Shown: in pieces, positions 11,689 through 22,229 of the stretch
Numbering within the stretch: the first letter of the stretch is position 1
How the letters are laid out: the number at the start of each line of letters is the position of its first letter
Origin: Ideonella sp. WA131b
Lineage (GTDB): Bacteria > Pseudomonadota > Gammaproteobacteria > Burkholderiales > Burkholderiaceae_C
Reading direction: 5' to 3'
NCBI GenBank assembly: GCA_023657425.1
Contig: JAGTJW010000002.1
Coordinates: 362,431-426,430, forward strand
DNA length: 64,000 nt
The notes under the pieces: model-generated
The model's input: only the letters and a program-made list of their open reading frames with translations
Told to the model about the DNA's origin: nothing
The model's database searches: none
Position numbers and translations under genes: made by a program

Positions 11689-13099
11689 GCCGGGGCGTGG
11701 GTTTCGATGTAGGCCTTGACGGCCGTCACGTCGGGCGGCATCAGCACGAAGCGCCGCGGCAGCGACTCCAGATGCTTCAGCGCCGCGGGTGGCTCGGGCT
11801 CGATGTCTGTGGCCTCGCGGATGGTGGCGGCGAACTTGGCCGGCAGCGCTGTTTCCAGCACGATCATCGGCACGCCGGCCTCGCGCTGTTCCCAGGCCAC
11901 TTTCAGGCCGTCGGCCGTGTGCGTGTCGACGAGCGTGCCGTGCTGTTGCCAGCAGCGGCGGATGGTGGCCAGGCGGTCGGCGTGCGTGCTGCGGCCGCTG
12001 GCAAAGCCGAACTCGCCGCGGGCGCGCGCCATGGCGGCGGCGTCGAGCGTGAAGCCGCCTTGCCGCGGCACCTGCTCGCCGAACAGGCGCGCCACGGCCG
12101 CGCCGTCGCGGCCCAGCAGGTCGAACACGAAGCGCTCGAAGTTGCTGGCCTTGCTGATGTCCATGCTCGGGCTCGAGGTCTCGTGTGTCTCGGTGCTGCC
12201 GCGTACGCGATAGACCCCGGTGCGGAAGAACTCGTCGAGCACGTCGTTCTCGTTGGTGGCCACCACCAGGCGCCGGATCGGCAGGCCCATGCTGCGTGCC
12301 ACATGGCCGGCGCAGACGTTGCCGAAGTTGCCGCTGGGCACGGTGAAGCTCACCGCTTCGTCGTTCGAGCGCGTGGCCTGGAAGTAACCCGCGAAGTAGT
12401 AGACCACCTGGGCCAGCAGCCGCGCCCAGTTGATGCTGTTGACGGTGCCGATCCTCCAGCGCCGCTTGAAGGCGAGATCGTTGCTGACGGCCTTGACGAT
12501 GTCCTGGCAGTCGTCGAAAACGCCCTCCACCGCCAGGTTGTGGATGTTGGCGTCTTGCAGGCTGAACATCTGCGCCTGCTGGAAGGGGCTCATGCGGCCG
12601 TGCGGGCTGAGCATGAAGACGTGGATGCCATTCTTGCCGCGCATGGCGTACTCGGCGGCGCTGCCGGTGTCGCCGCTGGTGGCGCCCAGGATGTTGAGCG
12701 TCTCGTCGCGGCGGGCCAGCTCGTACTCGAACAGGTGGCCCAGCAGCTGCATGGCCATGTCCTTGAAGGCCAGCGTGGGGCCGTTGGACAGGGCCTGCAG
12801 GTGCAGCGTGTCGTCCAGGCGCTTGAGCGGCGTGATGGCAGCGCTGCCGAACACCGCCTCGGTGTAGGTGGCGCGCACCAGGCGCTGCAGGTCAGCGGCC
12901 GGGATGTCGTCGATGTAGAGGCTGAGGATCTCGAACGCCAGGTCGGCATACGGCAGTCCGCGCCAGCGCGCGAGCGTGGCGGTGTCGACCCGCGGGTAGT
13001 GCGTCGGCACGTACAGGCCGCCGTCGGGGGCCAGGCCCTCGAGCAGGATGTCGGAGAAGCCGCGGCGCGTACGGTCCCCACGCGTGCTGAGGTAGCGCA

Positions 13100-13100
<1 letters not shown>
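11685..13100 (-). CDS. thrC: Threonine synthase
   Basis: ThrC converts O-phosphohomoserine to threonine with PLP. At 471 residues it belongs to the longer form found in proteobacteria. The N-terminal MRYLSTRGD and DGGLYVP are typical; the PLP lysine lies in GPTLAFKDMAMQ at residue 113, followed by the substrate loop GATSGDTGSAAEYA and SGNFGNVCAGH. The start overlaps the hom stop by one base (TGATG), so the last two steps of the homoserine branch are translated together. Confidence 0.97.
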
Positions 13101-14463
<1,363 letters not shown>

Positions 14464-14467
<4 letters not shown>

Positions 14468-15696
14468 GCGGAGTGACGTTTTCGGTAGCCGTGGAGGAAA
14501 CGTTCGATGCGGCCGAAGGCCTCGGTGAGGTCGTCGACGTTGGGCAGGAACACGAGCCGGAAGTGGTCGTGCGCGGGCCAGTTGAAGCCGGTGCCCTGCA
14601 CGATGAGCACCTTCTGCTCGGCCAGCAGCTCGTAGGCGAACTGCTGGTCGTCGGCAACGGGGTACATCCTTGGATCGAGCCGCGGGAACATGTACAGCGC
14701 CGCCTTGGGCTTGACGACGCTCACGCCCGGTATCTGCGTGAGCAGCCCGTAGGCCAGGTCGCGCTGCTTGCACAGCCGGCCGCCAGGGGCCACGAGGTCC
14801 TTGATGCTCTGGTAGCCGCCCAGGGCCGTCTGGATGGCGAGCTGCCCGGGCGTGTTGGCGCACAGGCGCATGCTGGCCAGCATGTTCAGGCCCTCGATGT
14901 AGTCGCGCGCGGCGCGCTTGGCGCCGCTCACCACCATCCAGCCCGAGCGGTAGCCGCAGGCGCGGTAGTTCTTGGACAGGCCGTTGAAGGTGACGAAGAG
15001 CACGTCGTCGGCCAGGCTCGCGATGCTGGTGTGCGTGGCGCCGTCGTACAGCGTCTTGTCGTAGATCTCGTCGGCGAAGACGATCAGCTCGTGTCGGCGG
15101 GCGATCTCGACCATGCCCTGCAGCACGTCCACCGGGTACAGCGCGCCGGTGGGGTTGTTGGGGTTGATGACGACGATGGCCTTCGTGCGCGGCGTCACCC
15201 GGGCCTGGATGTCGGCCAGATCGGGCAGCCAGCCCGAGCCCTCGTCGCAGCGATAGTGCACCGGCGTGCCGCCTGACAGACTCACCACTGCCGTGTACAG
15301 CGGGTAATCGGGGCTGGGTATGAGCACCTCATCGCCGGCGTCGAGCAACGCGTTCATGCTCATCGCGATCAGCTCGCTGGCGCCATTGCCGAGGGTGATG
15401 TCGTCCACCGTCACGCCAGCGATGCCCTTTTCCTGCGTGTAGTGCATCACCGCCTTGCGCGGCGCGAACAGGCCCTTGCTGTCGGTGTAGCCGGCCGCCA
15501 CCTGCGAGGGCAGGTTGTGGATCATGTCCTGCACGATCTCGTCGGGCGGCATCACGCCAAAGGCAGCCACGTTGCCGATGTTGAGCTTGATGATGCGCTG
15601 GCCCTCTTCCTCCATCTGCCGCGCCTTGTCGAGGACGGGACCTCGGATGTCGTAGCCGACGTTGGCGAGCTTGGCGGACTTGGCGATCGGCTTCAT
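14464..15696 (-). CDS. alaA: Alanine aminotransferase AlaA-like, PLP-dependent
   Basis: A class I/II aminotransferase of 410 residues very close in pattern to E. coli AlaA (glutamate-pyruvate transaminase): SAKLANVGYDIRGPVLDKA at the N-terminus, LGNGASELI, INPNNPTGALYP, FADEIYDKTLYD, the PLP lysine in FNGLSKNYRACGYRSGW, and IEGLNMLASMRLCANTPGQ. The ATG at 15696 matches the family start; the frame runs further upstream without homologous sequence. It heads the seven-gene operon with hom and thrC. In Burkholderiales this gene is often annotated alaC, so the exact paralogue name is less sure than the enzyme class. Confidence 0.93.
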
Positions 15697-15735
15697 GGGG
15701 CGGCCCTGGGGCGCTGCATCGGCGACGACGGAACC

Positions 15736-15745
15736 TAGAATTATC
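15736..15745. promoter_or_regulatory. Overlapping -10-like boxes between alaA and the Mth938-like gene
   Basis: The 54-base divergent gap holds TAGAAT on the plus strand (15736-15741), nine bases before the ATG at 15751, and GATAAT on the minus strand (15745-15740), 43 bases before the alaA ATG. If used, the plus-strand transcript would be nearly leaderless. No convincing -35 boxes are seen, so both remain weak candidates. Confidence 0.3.
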
Positions 15746-15750
15746 CATCC

Positions 15751-16128
15751 ATGAAGTTCCAGCCCGACACGCTCGCCGGCACCAACGCAATCACGCGCTT
15801 CGAGGGGAGCCGGCTGTGGGTAGGCGCCACCTTGCACGAGGCCAGCGTGCTGGTGCCCTGGCGAGGCAGTGTCCTGCCCTGGCCGCCCGCGACGGCGACA
15901 GACCTGGCCGCGGGGCACTTCGAGCAGATTCTGGCCTTGCAGCCCGAACTGGTGATCTACGGCAGCGGCGCTCGGCTGGTTTTCCCGCCAGCGGCACTGG
16001 CCCGGGTGCTCTTCGAGCGCCGAGTCGGCCTGGAGACCATGGACACCGCCGCCGCTTGCCGCACCTACAACGTGCTGGCGGCCGAGGGGCGCACGGTGGT
16101 GGCGGCGCTGATCCTCCCGCGACCCTGA
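15751..16128 (+). CDS. Mth938-domain protein (NDUFAF3-like, DUF498)
   Basis: A 125-residue protein of the Mth938/NDUFAF3 fold. Recognisable parts are the opening MKFQPDTL, the central VLVPWRGSVLPWP, the conserved ELVIYGSGARLVFP and the closing ETMDTAAACRTYNVLAAEGRTVVAALI. The mitochondrial relative is a complex I assembly factor; the bacterial role is not established. It is divergent from alaA with a 54-base gap and precedes bcp by 111 bases. Confidence 0.85.
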   Translation: MKFQPDTLAGTNAITRFEGSRLWVGATLHEASVLVPWRGSVLPWPPATATDLAAGHFEQILALQPELVIYGSGARLVFPPAALARVLFERRVGLETMDTAAACRTYNVLAAEGRTVVAALILPRP

Positions 16129-16168
16129 CCGTGGGGCGGCGGCCCGGGGATGACCCTTCGCGCCGACC

Positions 16169-16174
16169 TATAAT
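16169..16174 (+). promoter_or_regulatory. TATAAT box upstream of the peroxiredoxin gene
   Basis: A perfect TATAAT lies 65 bases upstream of the bcp ATG, in the 111-base gap after the Mth938-like gene. No good -35 element is present at 16-18 bases, so an activator may be needed. The predicted leader has imperfect inverted repeats (GTTGA...TCAAC around TGGCT...AGCCA). Confidence 0.4.
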
Positions 16175-16239
16175 TCGATGTTGAGGCTTGGCTCGCAGCC
16201 AGGCCAGGGTCAACAAGGGAACTTCCGAGAACATCCTCC

Positions 16240-16716
16240 ATGACGCCTGTCATCAACAAAGCACTCCCGGAATTCGAAGCATTGGCCACCAGCGGTGTGA
16301 AGTTCACGCCCCAGTCCCACGTCGGCAAGGCCGTCGTGCTGTACTTCTATCCCAAGGACAACACCCCCGGCTGCACCACCGAAGCGATGCAGTTCCGCGA
16401 CCAGCACAAGGACTTTGTCAAGGCCGGTGCCGTGGTGTTCGGCGTCTCGCGTGACAACATGGCCAGCCACGAGAAGTTCAAGGCCAACCTCGAGTTGCCC
16501 TTCGAGCTGATCGCCGATACCGAAGAGAAGCTCTGCCACATGTTTGGCGTGGTCAAGAACAAGATCATGTACGGCAAGAAGGTCAAGGGCATTGAGCGCA
16601 GCACCTTTCTGATCGACGCCGAGGGCGTGATGCGAGCCGAGTGGCGCGGCATCAAGGTCGCCGGCCATGTCGACGAGGTGCTGAAGGCCGTGAAGGCGCT
16701 GAAGAAAGCCGCTTGA
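16240..16716 (+). CDS. bcp: Thioredoxin-dependent peroxiredoxin, Bcp/PrxQ type
   Basis: Reduces hydrogen peroxide and organic hydroperoxides through an active-site thiol. The 158-residue sequence has the peroxidatic cysteine C45 in YPKDNTPGCTTE and an Arg in GVSRDN. E. coli Bcp has a resolving cysteine at position 50; here residue 50 is Met (CTTEAMQ), leaving C45 and the cysteine in EEKLCHMF near residue 102. The enzyme is therefore probably 1-Cys-like or uses an atypical partner. It is followed by a strong terminator, so it is likely monocistronic. Confidence 0.95.
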   Translation: MTPVINKALPEFEALATSGVKFTPQSHVGKAVVLYFYPKDNTPGCTTEAMQFRDQHKDFVKAGAVVFGVSRDNMASHEKFKANLELPFELIADTEEKLCHMFGVVKNKIMYGKKVKGIERSTFLIDAEGVMRAEWRGIKVAGHVDEVLKAVKALKKAA

Positions 16717-16786
16717 AGCTGACTTTGGACCGACCGCGCCGTGCCGGCCGGTGGCGCCCCGCCACCGCCGCCTCCGCCCCTCCCCA

Positions 16787-16816
16787 GCCGCGCGGCTTTG
16801 CCGACGCGGCTTTTTT
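16787..16816 (+). terminator. Rho-independent terminator after bcp
   Basis: GCCGCGCGGC, loop TTT, then GCCG-A-CGCGGC (one bulged A) and six T residues at 16811-16816. A ten-pair GC stem with a T-run is a textbook terminator. It argues against a start for the following PhoH gene at 16741 and for the ATG at 16855. Confidence 0.85.
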
Positions 16817-16854
16817 CTCGCCGCCCGTCCCATTTCCCATCCCGGACCGACACC

Positions 16855-18525
16855 ATGCCTCTGCCCAAGCCGCCGTCCAAGAAAGGTGACCTGCCGCAAG
16901 CCGCCGACTACGAGGTGCAGGCCGCGCCGCGCGCTGAGAAGCGCACGCTGAAGTCGCGCGCGCCCGACGCGGCCGCTGCGCCCGCGCCTCTGGAACTGCG
17001 CGAAGGCGGAATCAGCACCGGGGCGGCTCGCCCCACGGCCCCTGCCGCAGCCAACCCCGCGCCGGCCGCGGCGCCGCAGCGCCCGGTGGAGCCGCGCACC
17101 CGGCTGCGCAAGCCGCGCAGCACCGGCACGGCCAAGCTCTTCGTGCTCGACACCAACGTGCTGATGCACGACCCGATGAGCCTGTTCCGCTTCGAGGAAC
17201 ACGACATCTTCCTGCCGATGATCACGCTGGAAGAACTCGACGGCCACAAGAAGGGCATGAGCGAGGTCTCTCGCAACGTGCGCCAGGTCAGCCGCGAGCT
17301 CGACGCGCTGGCCAGCTTCGACAAGGGCGCCGGCGGCAGCGACGCCGCCGAGGGTATCCCGCTGGCCAAGACCGGCCACCGCGAGGCCGGTGGCAAGCTC
17401 TTTTTCCAGACCATGCTGCTGGAGGTGAAGCTGCCCGCCGGCCTGCCTCAGGGCAAGGCCGACAACCAGATCCTCGGCGTGGTGCAGAGCCTGCGCGAGC
17501 GCTTCCCGGGTCGCGACGTGGTGCTGGTGTCCAAGGACATCAACATGCGCGTCAAGGCGCGCGCCCTGGGCCTGCCTGCCGAGGACTACTTCAATGACAA
17601 GACGCTGGAGGACGGTGACCTGCTGTACACCGGGGTGCTGCCGCTGCCGGCCGACTTCTGGGACCGGCACGGCAAGACGATGGAGAGCTGGCAGCAGGGC
17701 GGCCACACCTTCTACCGCATCAGCGGGCCGCTGGTGCCGGCGCTGCTGATCAATCAGTTCATCTACCACGAGATGCCGGGCGGCCCTAACCTCTACGCCC
17801 GCGTCGCCGAGATCACGGGCAAGACCGCGGTGCTGAAGACGCTGCGCGAGTACACGCACGGCAAGAACGCCGTCTGGGGCGTGACAGCGCGCAACCGCGA
17901 GCAGAACTTCGCGCTGAACCTGCTGATGGACCCGGACTGCGACTTCATCACCCTCACCGGCACCGCCGGCACGGGCAAGACGCTGATGACGCTGGCCGCG
18001 GCCCTGAGCCAGGTGCTCGACGACCGCCGCTACAGCGAGATCATCGTCACGCGCGTGACCGTGCCCGTGGGCGAGGACATCGGCTTCCTGCCCGGCGACG
18101 AGCAGGAGAAGATGGGCCCCTGGATGGGCGCACTCGACGACAACCTCGAGGTCCTGGCGCGCACCGACAGCGCTGCCGGCGAATGGGGCCGGGCCGCCAC
18201 GAACGATCTGGTGCGCAGCAAAATCAAGATCAAGAGCCTGAACTTCATGCGCGGGCGCACCTTCCTGAACAAGTTCGTCATCATCGACGAGGCGCAGAAC
18301 CTGACGCCCAAGCAGATGAAGACGCTGATCACGCGCGCCGGCCCGGGCACCAAGATCGTCTGCCTGGGCAACCTGGCCCAGATCGACACGCCCTACCTGA
18401 CCGAGGGCTCCAGCGGCCTCACATATGCCGTCGACCGCTTCAAGGGCTGGCCGCACGGCGGCCACGTGACGCTGGCGCGCGGCGAGCGTTCTCGGCTGGC
18501 GGATTACGCCTCCGACGTGCTGTAG
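16855..18525 (+). CDS. PhoH-family ATPase with N-terminal PIN domain
   Basis: A 556-residue PIN-PhoH protein. After a charged, Ala/Pro-rich leader (1-90), the PIN nuclease domain starts at FVLDTNVLMHDP (96-107, acidic D99), with further acidic residues in TLEELDGHKKG. The PhoH ATPase has Walker A GTAGTGKT at 369-376 and Walker B IIDEAQN with D478/E479, then GLGNLAQIDTPY-like CLGNLAQIDTPYLT. Mycobacterial PhoH2 of this architecture is an RNA helicase/RNase; the same activity is inferred here. The frame is open back to a GTG at 16741, but that start would precede the bcp terminator hairpin. Confidence 0.92.
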   Translation: MPLPKPPSKKGDLPQAADYEVQAAPRAEKRTLKSRAPDAAAAPAPLELREGGISTGAARPTAPAAANPAPAAAPQRPVEPRTRLRKPRSTGTAKLFVLDTNVLMHDPMSLFRFEEHDIFLPMITLEELDGHKKGMSEVSRNVRQVSRELDALASFDKGAGGSDAAEGIPLAKTGHREAGGKLFFQTMLLEVKLPAGLPQGKADNQILGVVQSLRERFPGRDVVLVSKDINMRVKARALGLPAEDYFNDKTLEDGDLLYTGVLPLPADFWDRHGKTMESWQQGGHTFYRISGPLVPALLINQFIYHEMPGGPNLYARVAEITGKTAVLKTLREYTHGKNAVWGVTARNREQNFALNLLMDPDCDFITLTGTAGTGKTLMTLAAALSQVLDDRRYSEIIVTRVTVPVGEDIGFLPGDEQEKMGPWMGALDDNLEVLARTDSAAGEWGRAATNDLVRSKIKIKSLNFMRGRTFLNKFVIIDEAQNLTPKQMKTLITRAGPGTKIVCLGNLAQIDTPYLTEGSSGLTYAVDRFKGWPHGGHVTLARGERSRLADYASDVL

Positions 18526-18540
18526 CGGGTGCAGCTTGCG

Positions 18541-19398
18541 TCAGTCGTCGCTGCGCACGCGCCAGTAGCGCGCGAAGCGGGGCAGGCCGTCGTCGGTGCG
18601 ACCCTCGTGGCGAAAGCTCACGCGGCTGCCGATCGGCGGCGGCGCAGCCCGCTCGGCGTCGCTGAAGCCGGTGCCCAGGCGGAACTCGCGGCCATCGGCC
18701 AGGCGCAGGCGCAGCGCCCCCAGGCGGCCCTCGTGGCGGCCACGCCCCGGCAGGTGGGCGACCACGATGCCCTCGGCATCCTGCACAGGCTTGAGCTTCA
18801 GCAGTGCGGTGCTGCGACCGGCGCGCCACAGCGCGTCGGCCCGGTGCAGCATCAGCCCTTCGCCACCGGCACGCACCACGGCCGCCAGCTCGCGCGCCAG
18901 CGCCGCGGCGTCCGGCAGCCGCTGCTGCGCCAGCGCCTGCACGAAGGGCAGATGCAGAGACGCTCCCAGGTTGGCCAGCGCCGCCGCCCGCTCCGCGAAG
19001 GGGCGAGGGTCGCCCGGCAGGTCGAAGAGCGCGTACCGCAGCCCGCGCCAGGCGTGCTCGTCGGGCCGGGCCCGGCGCACGATGCCGACGGTGGACTCGA
19101 AACCTCCGCGGCCCGCCCACAGCTCGCCGTCCAGCGCCTGGGGCGGCAGCGCCGCCGTGAACCAGGCTGGCGCAACGATCAGCCCGCCACCGCGGAAGCG
19201 CAAGTGCGCACCGTCCCAGAGCGCGCGCACGCCGTCGAGCTTCTCGCTGACGAGATAGCCGGCGGGGTCGATGTCCGGGGGTGCGTCCTGGGCCAGCATC
19301 GCGGCCGGTGGTCGCGTGGGCCCCGGAGCTGCGCGCACGGCCGGGGCCAGCAGCAAGGCAGCCAGGGAGCTCAGGGCATGACGGCGCGGCAGAGACAT
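18541..19398 (-). CDS. Exported ATP-dependent DNA ligase (Lig E-type)
   Basis: A 285-residue minimal ATP-dependent DNA ligase. Motif I is SEKLDGVRAL with the nucleotidyl lysine K53; the later motifs ALDGELWAG, GGEGLMLHRADA and LLKLKPVQDAEG follow, and a compact OB fold ends the protein. The N-terminus MSLPRRHALSSLAALLLAPA has an Arg-Arg pair followed by a hydrophobic stretch ending in AVRA, so export by Sec or Tat before residue ~24 is likely. Lig E enzymes of proteobacteria share this periplasmic targeting and are thought to act on extracellular or incoming DNA. GAGGAG precedes the ATG at 19398 by six bases. It converges on phoH with a 15-base gap. Confidence 0.9.
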   Translation of the reverse strand: MSLPRRHALSSLAALLLAPAVRAAPGPTRPPAAMLAQDAPPDIDPAGYLVSEKLDGVRALWDGAHLRFRGGGLIVAPAWFTAALPPQALDGELWAGRGGFESTVGIVRRARPDEHAWRGLRYALFDLPGDPRPFAERAAALANLGASLHLPFVQALAQQRLPDAAALARELAAVVRAGGEGLMLHRADALWRAGRSTALLKLKPVQDAEGIVVAHLPGRGRHEGRLGALRLRLADGREFRLGTGFSDAERAAPPPIGSRVSFRHEGRTDDGLPRFARYWRVRSDD

Positions 19399-19514
19399 CG
19401 TGGACTCCTCGGGACCGAGCTGCAGTCTCGTCCGCGCCGCGGCCAGGGCCCATCCCCCGCGCGAGCCGCCGGCACGCCCACCCTCGGGCGCCCCCAGGCA
19501 GGGTGCGGCGGGGA

Positions 19515-21419
19515 TCAGCCCACGACCAGGTCCTTCACCTGCTGAAGTGCGCTCGGGTCCTCGATCGTGGTGAGGTCGCCCGGGTCCCGGCCTTCGCATA
19601 CCGCCTGGATCGCGCGCCGCAGCAGCTTGCCGCTGCGCGTCTTGGGCAGCACGGTCACGAAGCGCACGCGCGCCGGCCTCGCCACGGCGCCGAGCTGCTC
19701 GTCGACGAGCTTCATGATCGCACCCTCCAGCTTGAGCGCGGCCTCGGGCGTGGCGGCAACGGCCGGATCCTTCAGCACCGCAAAGGCCATCGCGACCTGG
19801 CCCTTGAGCGCATCGGCCACACCCACAACGGCCACCTCGGCCACGGCAGGGTGGCTGGAAATGCTCTCTTCGATCTCGCGCGTGCCCAGGCGGTGGCCGG
19901 CGACGTTGATGACGTCGTCGGTGCGGCCGAGGATGAAGTAGTAGCCGTCTTCGTCGCGGATGCCCCAGTCGAAGGTGCTGTACACCTGCCGGCCGGCGAT
20001 GCTGCTCCAGTAGGTCTTGAGGAAGCGCTCGTCGTCGCGCCACACGGTCTGCATGAAACCCGGCGGCAGCGGCCCTTCGATCACCACCACGCCCTTGCGG
20101 CTCGGGCCGCTGATGTCCTGGCCGGTCTGCTCGTCCACCAGCTTGACGTCGTAGCCGTACATCGGGATGCCGGGGCTGCCGAACTTGCTGGCCTGCTTGT
20201 CAACGCCGTTGGCCACGGTGAGGATGGGCCAGCCGCTCTCGGTCTGCCAGTAGTTGTCGATGATCGGCACGTTCAGTGCGTCGGCGATCCAGCGCGCGGT
20301 AGGCTCGTCCAGCGGCTCGCCCGCCAGGAACAGCGCGCGCAGGCTCGACAGGTCGTGCTTCTTCAGCGCCGCTGGGTCCTGCTTCTTGAGCACGCGCACC
20401 GCGGTAGGCGCCGAGAACATCACTGTCACCCTGTACTTCTCGACCAGGCTCCACCAGATGGCGGCGTCGGGCCGGATCGGCAGACCTTCGTAGAGGACGG
20501 TCGCCATGCCGGCGATCAGCGGGCCATAGACGATGTAGCTGTGACCGACGACCCAGCCGATGTCGGAGGTGCTGAAGTAGGTTTCGCCAGGGTTGCCGCA
20601 GAAGATGTGCTTCATGCTCGCGGCCAGCGCCACGGCATAGCCGCCGGTGTCGCGCTGAACGCCCTTTGGCCGGCCCGTGGTGCCGCTGGTGTAGAGCGTG
20701 TAGCTCGGGTGCGTGGCGTCCACCCACTCGCAGGGCACCTGGGCGTCGGCGTGGCGCGCGGAGAGTTCGGCCCAAAGCTCGTCGCGCCCGGCCTCTCGCT
20801 CGAAGCGGCTAAGGCCGCGGTCCACCATCAGCACCTTGGCGGGCTTGTGGGCGGAGAGCTTCAGCGCCTCGTCGAGCAGCGGCTTGTAGGGCACGACCTT
20901 GCCGCCGCGGCTGCCGGCATCGGCGCTCACCACCACCTTGGGCTCGGCGTCCTCTATGCGGCTGGCCAGGCTCACGCTGGCGAAGCCCCCGAACACCACG
21001 GAGTGGATGGCGCCGATGCGCACACAGGCCAGCATCGCGAACACGGCCTCGGGAATCATCGGCATGTAGATCAGCACGCGGTCGCCCAGGCCGACGCCCA
21101 GCTCGCGCAGGCTGGCGGCCATCACCTGCACCTGATCCAGCAGCTGGGCGCTGGTGTAGACGCGCTCGGCGCCGACCTCGGTGGACACCCACACCAGCGC
21201 TGGGCAGTCAGGGTGCGTGGCGGCGTGGCGGTCCACCGCGTTGTGGCACAGATTGGTGGTGCCGCCCTCGAACCAGCGGGTGAAGGGCGGCCGGTCGTTG
21301 TTGCAGATGCGGCTCGGCGGTGTCCGCCAGTCGATCAGCGCCGCCTGCTCGGACCAGAAGGCCTCGCGCTCGACCAGCGAGCGGTGGTGGAAGGCGTCGA
21401 ACCTGGACGTTGCGGCCAT
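19515..21419 (-). CDS. prpE: Propionate-CoA ligase
   Basis: Activates propionate (or acetate) to the acyl-CoA through an acyl-adenylate. The 634-residue sequence has the acetyl-CoA synthetase N-terminal domain (WRTPPSRICNNDRPPFTRWF), P-loop TLYTSGTTGRPKGVQRDTGG, the adenylation core DNYWQTESGWPI, and the C-terminal hinge and lysine TRSGKLLRRAI. The pattern CNNDRPPFTRWFEGG and VQRDTGG is that of PrpE rather than Acs. Start at ATG 21419 with GGAG seven bases upstream; the frame is open further but that part lacks homology. No prpBCD operon is nearby. icmF, another propionyl/isobutyryl-CoA gene, lies 35 kb away. Confidence 0.93.
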   Translation of the reverse strand: MAATSRFDAFHHRSLVEREAFWSEQAALIDWRTPPSRICNNDRPPFTRWFEGGTTNLCHNAVDRHAATHPDCPALVWVSTEVGAERVYTSAQLLDQVQVMAASLRELGVGLGDRVLIYMPMIPEAVFAMLACVRIGAIHSVVFGGFASVSLASRIEDAEPKVVVSADAGSRGGKVVPYKPLLDEALKLSAHKPAKVLMVDRGLSRFEREAGRDELWAELSARHADAQVPCEWVDATHPSYTLYTSGTTGRPKGVQRDTGGYAVALAASMKHIFCGNPGETYFSTSDIGWVVGHSYIVYGPLIAGMATVLYEGLPIRPDAAIWWSLVEKYRVTVMFSAPTAVRVLKKQDPAALKKHDLSSLRALFLAGEPLDEPTARWIADALNVPIIDNYWQTESGWPILTVANGVDKQASKFGSPGIPMYGYDVKLVDEQTGQDISGPSRKGVVVIEGPLPPGFMQTVWRDDERFLKTYWSSIAGRQVYSTFDWGIRDEDGYYFILGRTDDVINVAGHRLGTREIEESISSHPAVAEVAVVGVADALKGQVAMAFAVLKDPAVAATPEAALKLEGAIMKLVDEQLGAVARPARVRFVTVLPKTRSGKLLRRAIQAVCEGRDPGDLTTIEDPSALQQVKDLVVG

Positions 21420-21537
21420 GTGCGGTCTCCTGCAGTCGGTCTTGGAGGCCGATTGTCCAGAGCCTGGGCTTGCAGGGCACTGACGCGGCAAGGTCAGCGG
21501 CGCGAGCCGCAGGAGCCACTGCTATGCTCCCCCGCCG

Positions 21538-22167
21538 ATGACTCCGCAAGCCCTTGCCCGCGTGCTCGCCCCGGCCGTGCTGTTGCTGACAGCGGCGGCA
21601 GCGGCGGCTGCGCCGCCGCCGGCCGCCAGCCCGCCCGCCTCGGCAGCAGGCGGTGACGCCGTGCTGGAGCTGCTGCGCGAACGCGGGCTCTTGCCCACAC
21701 CGGGGCCGGCCCCGGCCAGCGGCTTCGTGCAACAGGTGCGCGACTCGGCGTCCGATCTGGTGATGACGGCGATGAACTTCCTGGGCGTCCCCTACCGCCG
21801 CGGTGGCGGCAGTGTCGAGCAGGGTTTCGACTGCAGCGGCTTCACCCGCCATGTCTTCGAGCACAGCATCGGCCTCGTGCTACCGCGCCGGTCTCACGAA
21901 CAGGCCACGCAGCCCGGCTTGCTGGCGGTGAAGCGCGACGAGCTCAAGCCGGGCGATCTGGTTTTCTTCAACACCATGCGGCGGGCTTTTTCGCATGTGG
22001 GCATCTATGTCGGCGAGGGGCGCTTCATCCACGCGCCGGCCAGCGGCGGTGAGGTGCGTGTCGAGGACATGCGCATGGCCTATTGGCAGCGCCGCTTCAA
22101 CGGCGCCCGTCGCGCTCCGGCAGGCGCCCTGCCGGCCCCGCCAGCCGCCCCTTCGGCGGCGCCCTGA
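21538..22167 (+). CDS. NlpC/P60 cell-wall peptidase, exported
   Basis: A 209-residue protein with a signal peptide (hydrophobic residues ~9-24, Ala-rich cleavage region) and a C40-family endopeptidase domain. The catalytic triad is visible: C99 in GFDCSGF, H153 in SHVGIY and H165 in RFIHAP. Such enzymes cut D-gamma-glutamyl-diaminopimelate bonds in peptidoglycan. The C-terminal tail is Ala/Pro-rich. It stands alone, divergent from prpE, with moaA 62 bases downstream. Confidence 0.93.
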   Translation: MTPQALARVLAPAVLLLTAAAAAAAPPPAASPPASAAGGDAVLELLRERGLLPTPGPAPASGFVQQVRDSASDLVMTAMNFLGVPYRRGGGSVEQGFDCSGFTRHVFEHSIGLVLPRRSHEQATQPGLLAVKRDELKPGDLVFFNTMRRAFSHVGIYVGEGRFIHAPASGGEVRVEDMRMAYWQRRFNGARRAPAGALPAPPAAPSAAP

Positions 22168-22229
22168 AGGTGCCCCGGCGAAGGGCACACGGCCGAGCGC
22201 AAGTGAAGCCGAAGGCAGAATAGCCGGCC

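Noticed and set aside
14468..14863. Upstream extension of the hom frame
   Set aside because: Overlaps the alaA coding sequence, has Arg/Pro/Ala-rich non-homologous residues, and the ATG at 14467 gives the correct family N-terminus.
16741..16854. GTG start for the PhoH gene 114 bases upstream
   Set aside because: The bcp terminator hairpin and T-run fall inside this stretch and the extra residues are a Pro/Ala/Arg run unlike the family.
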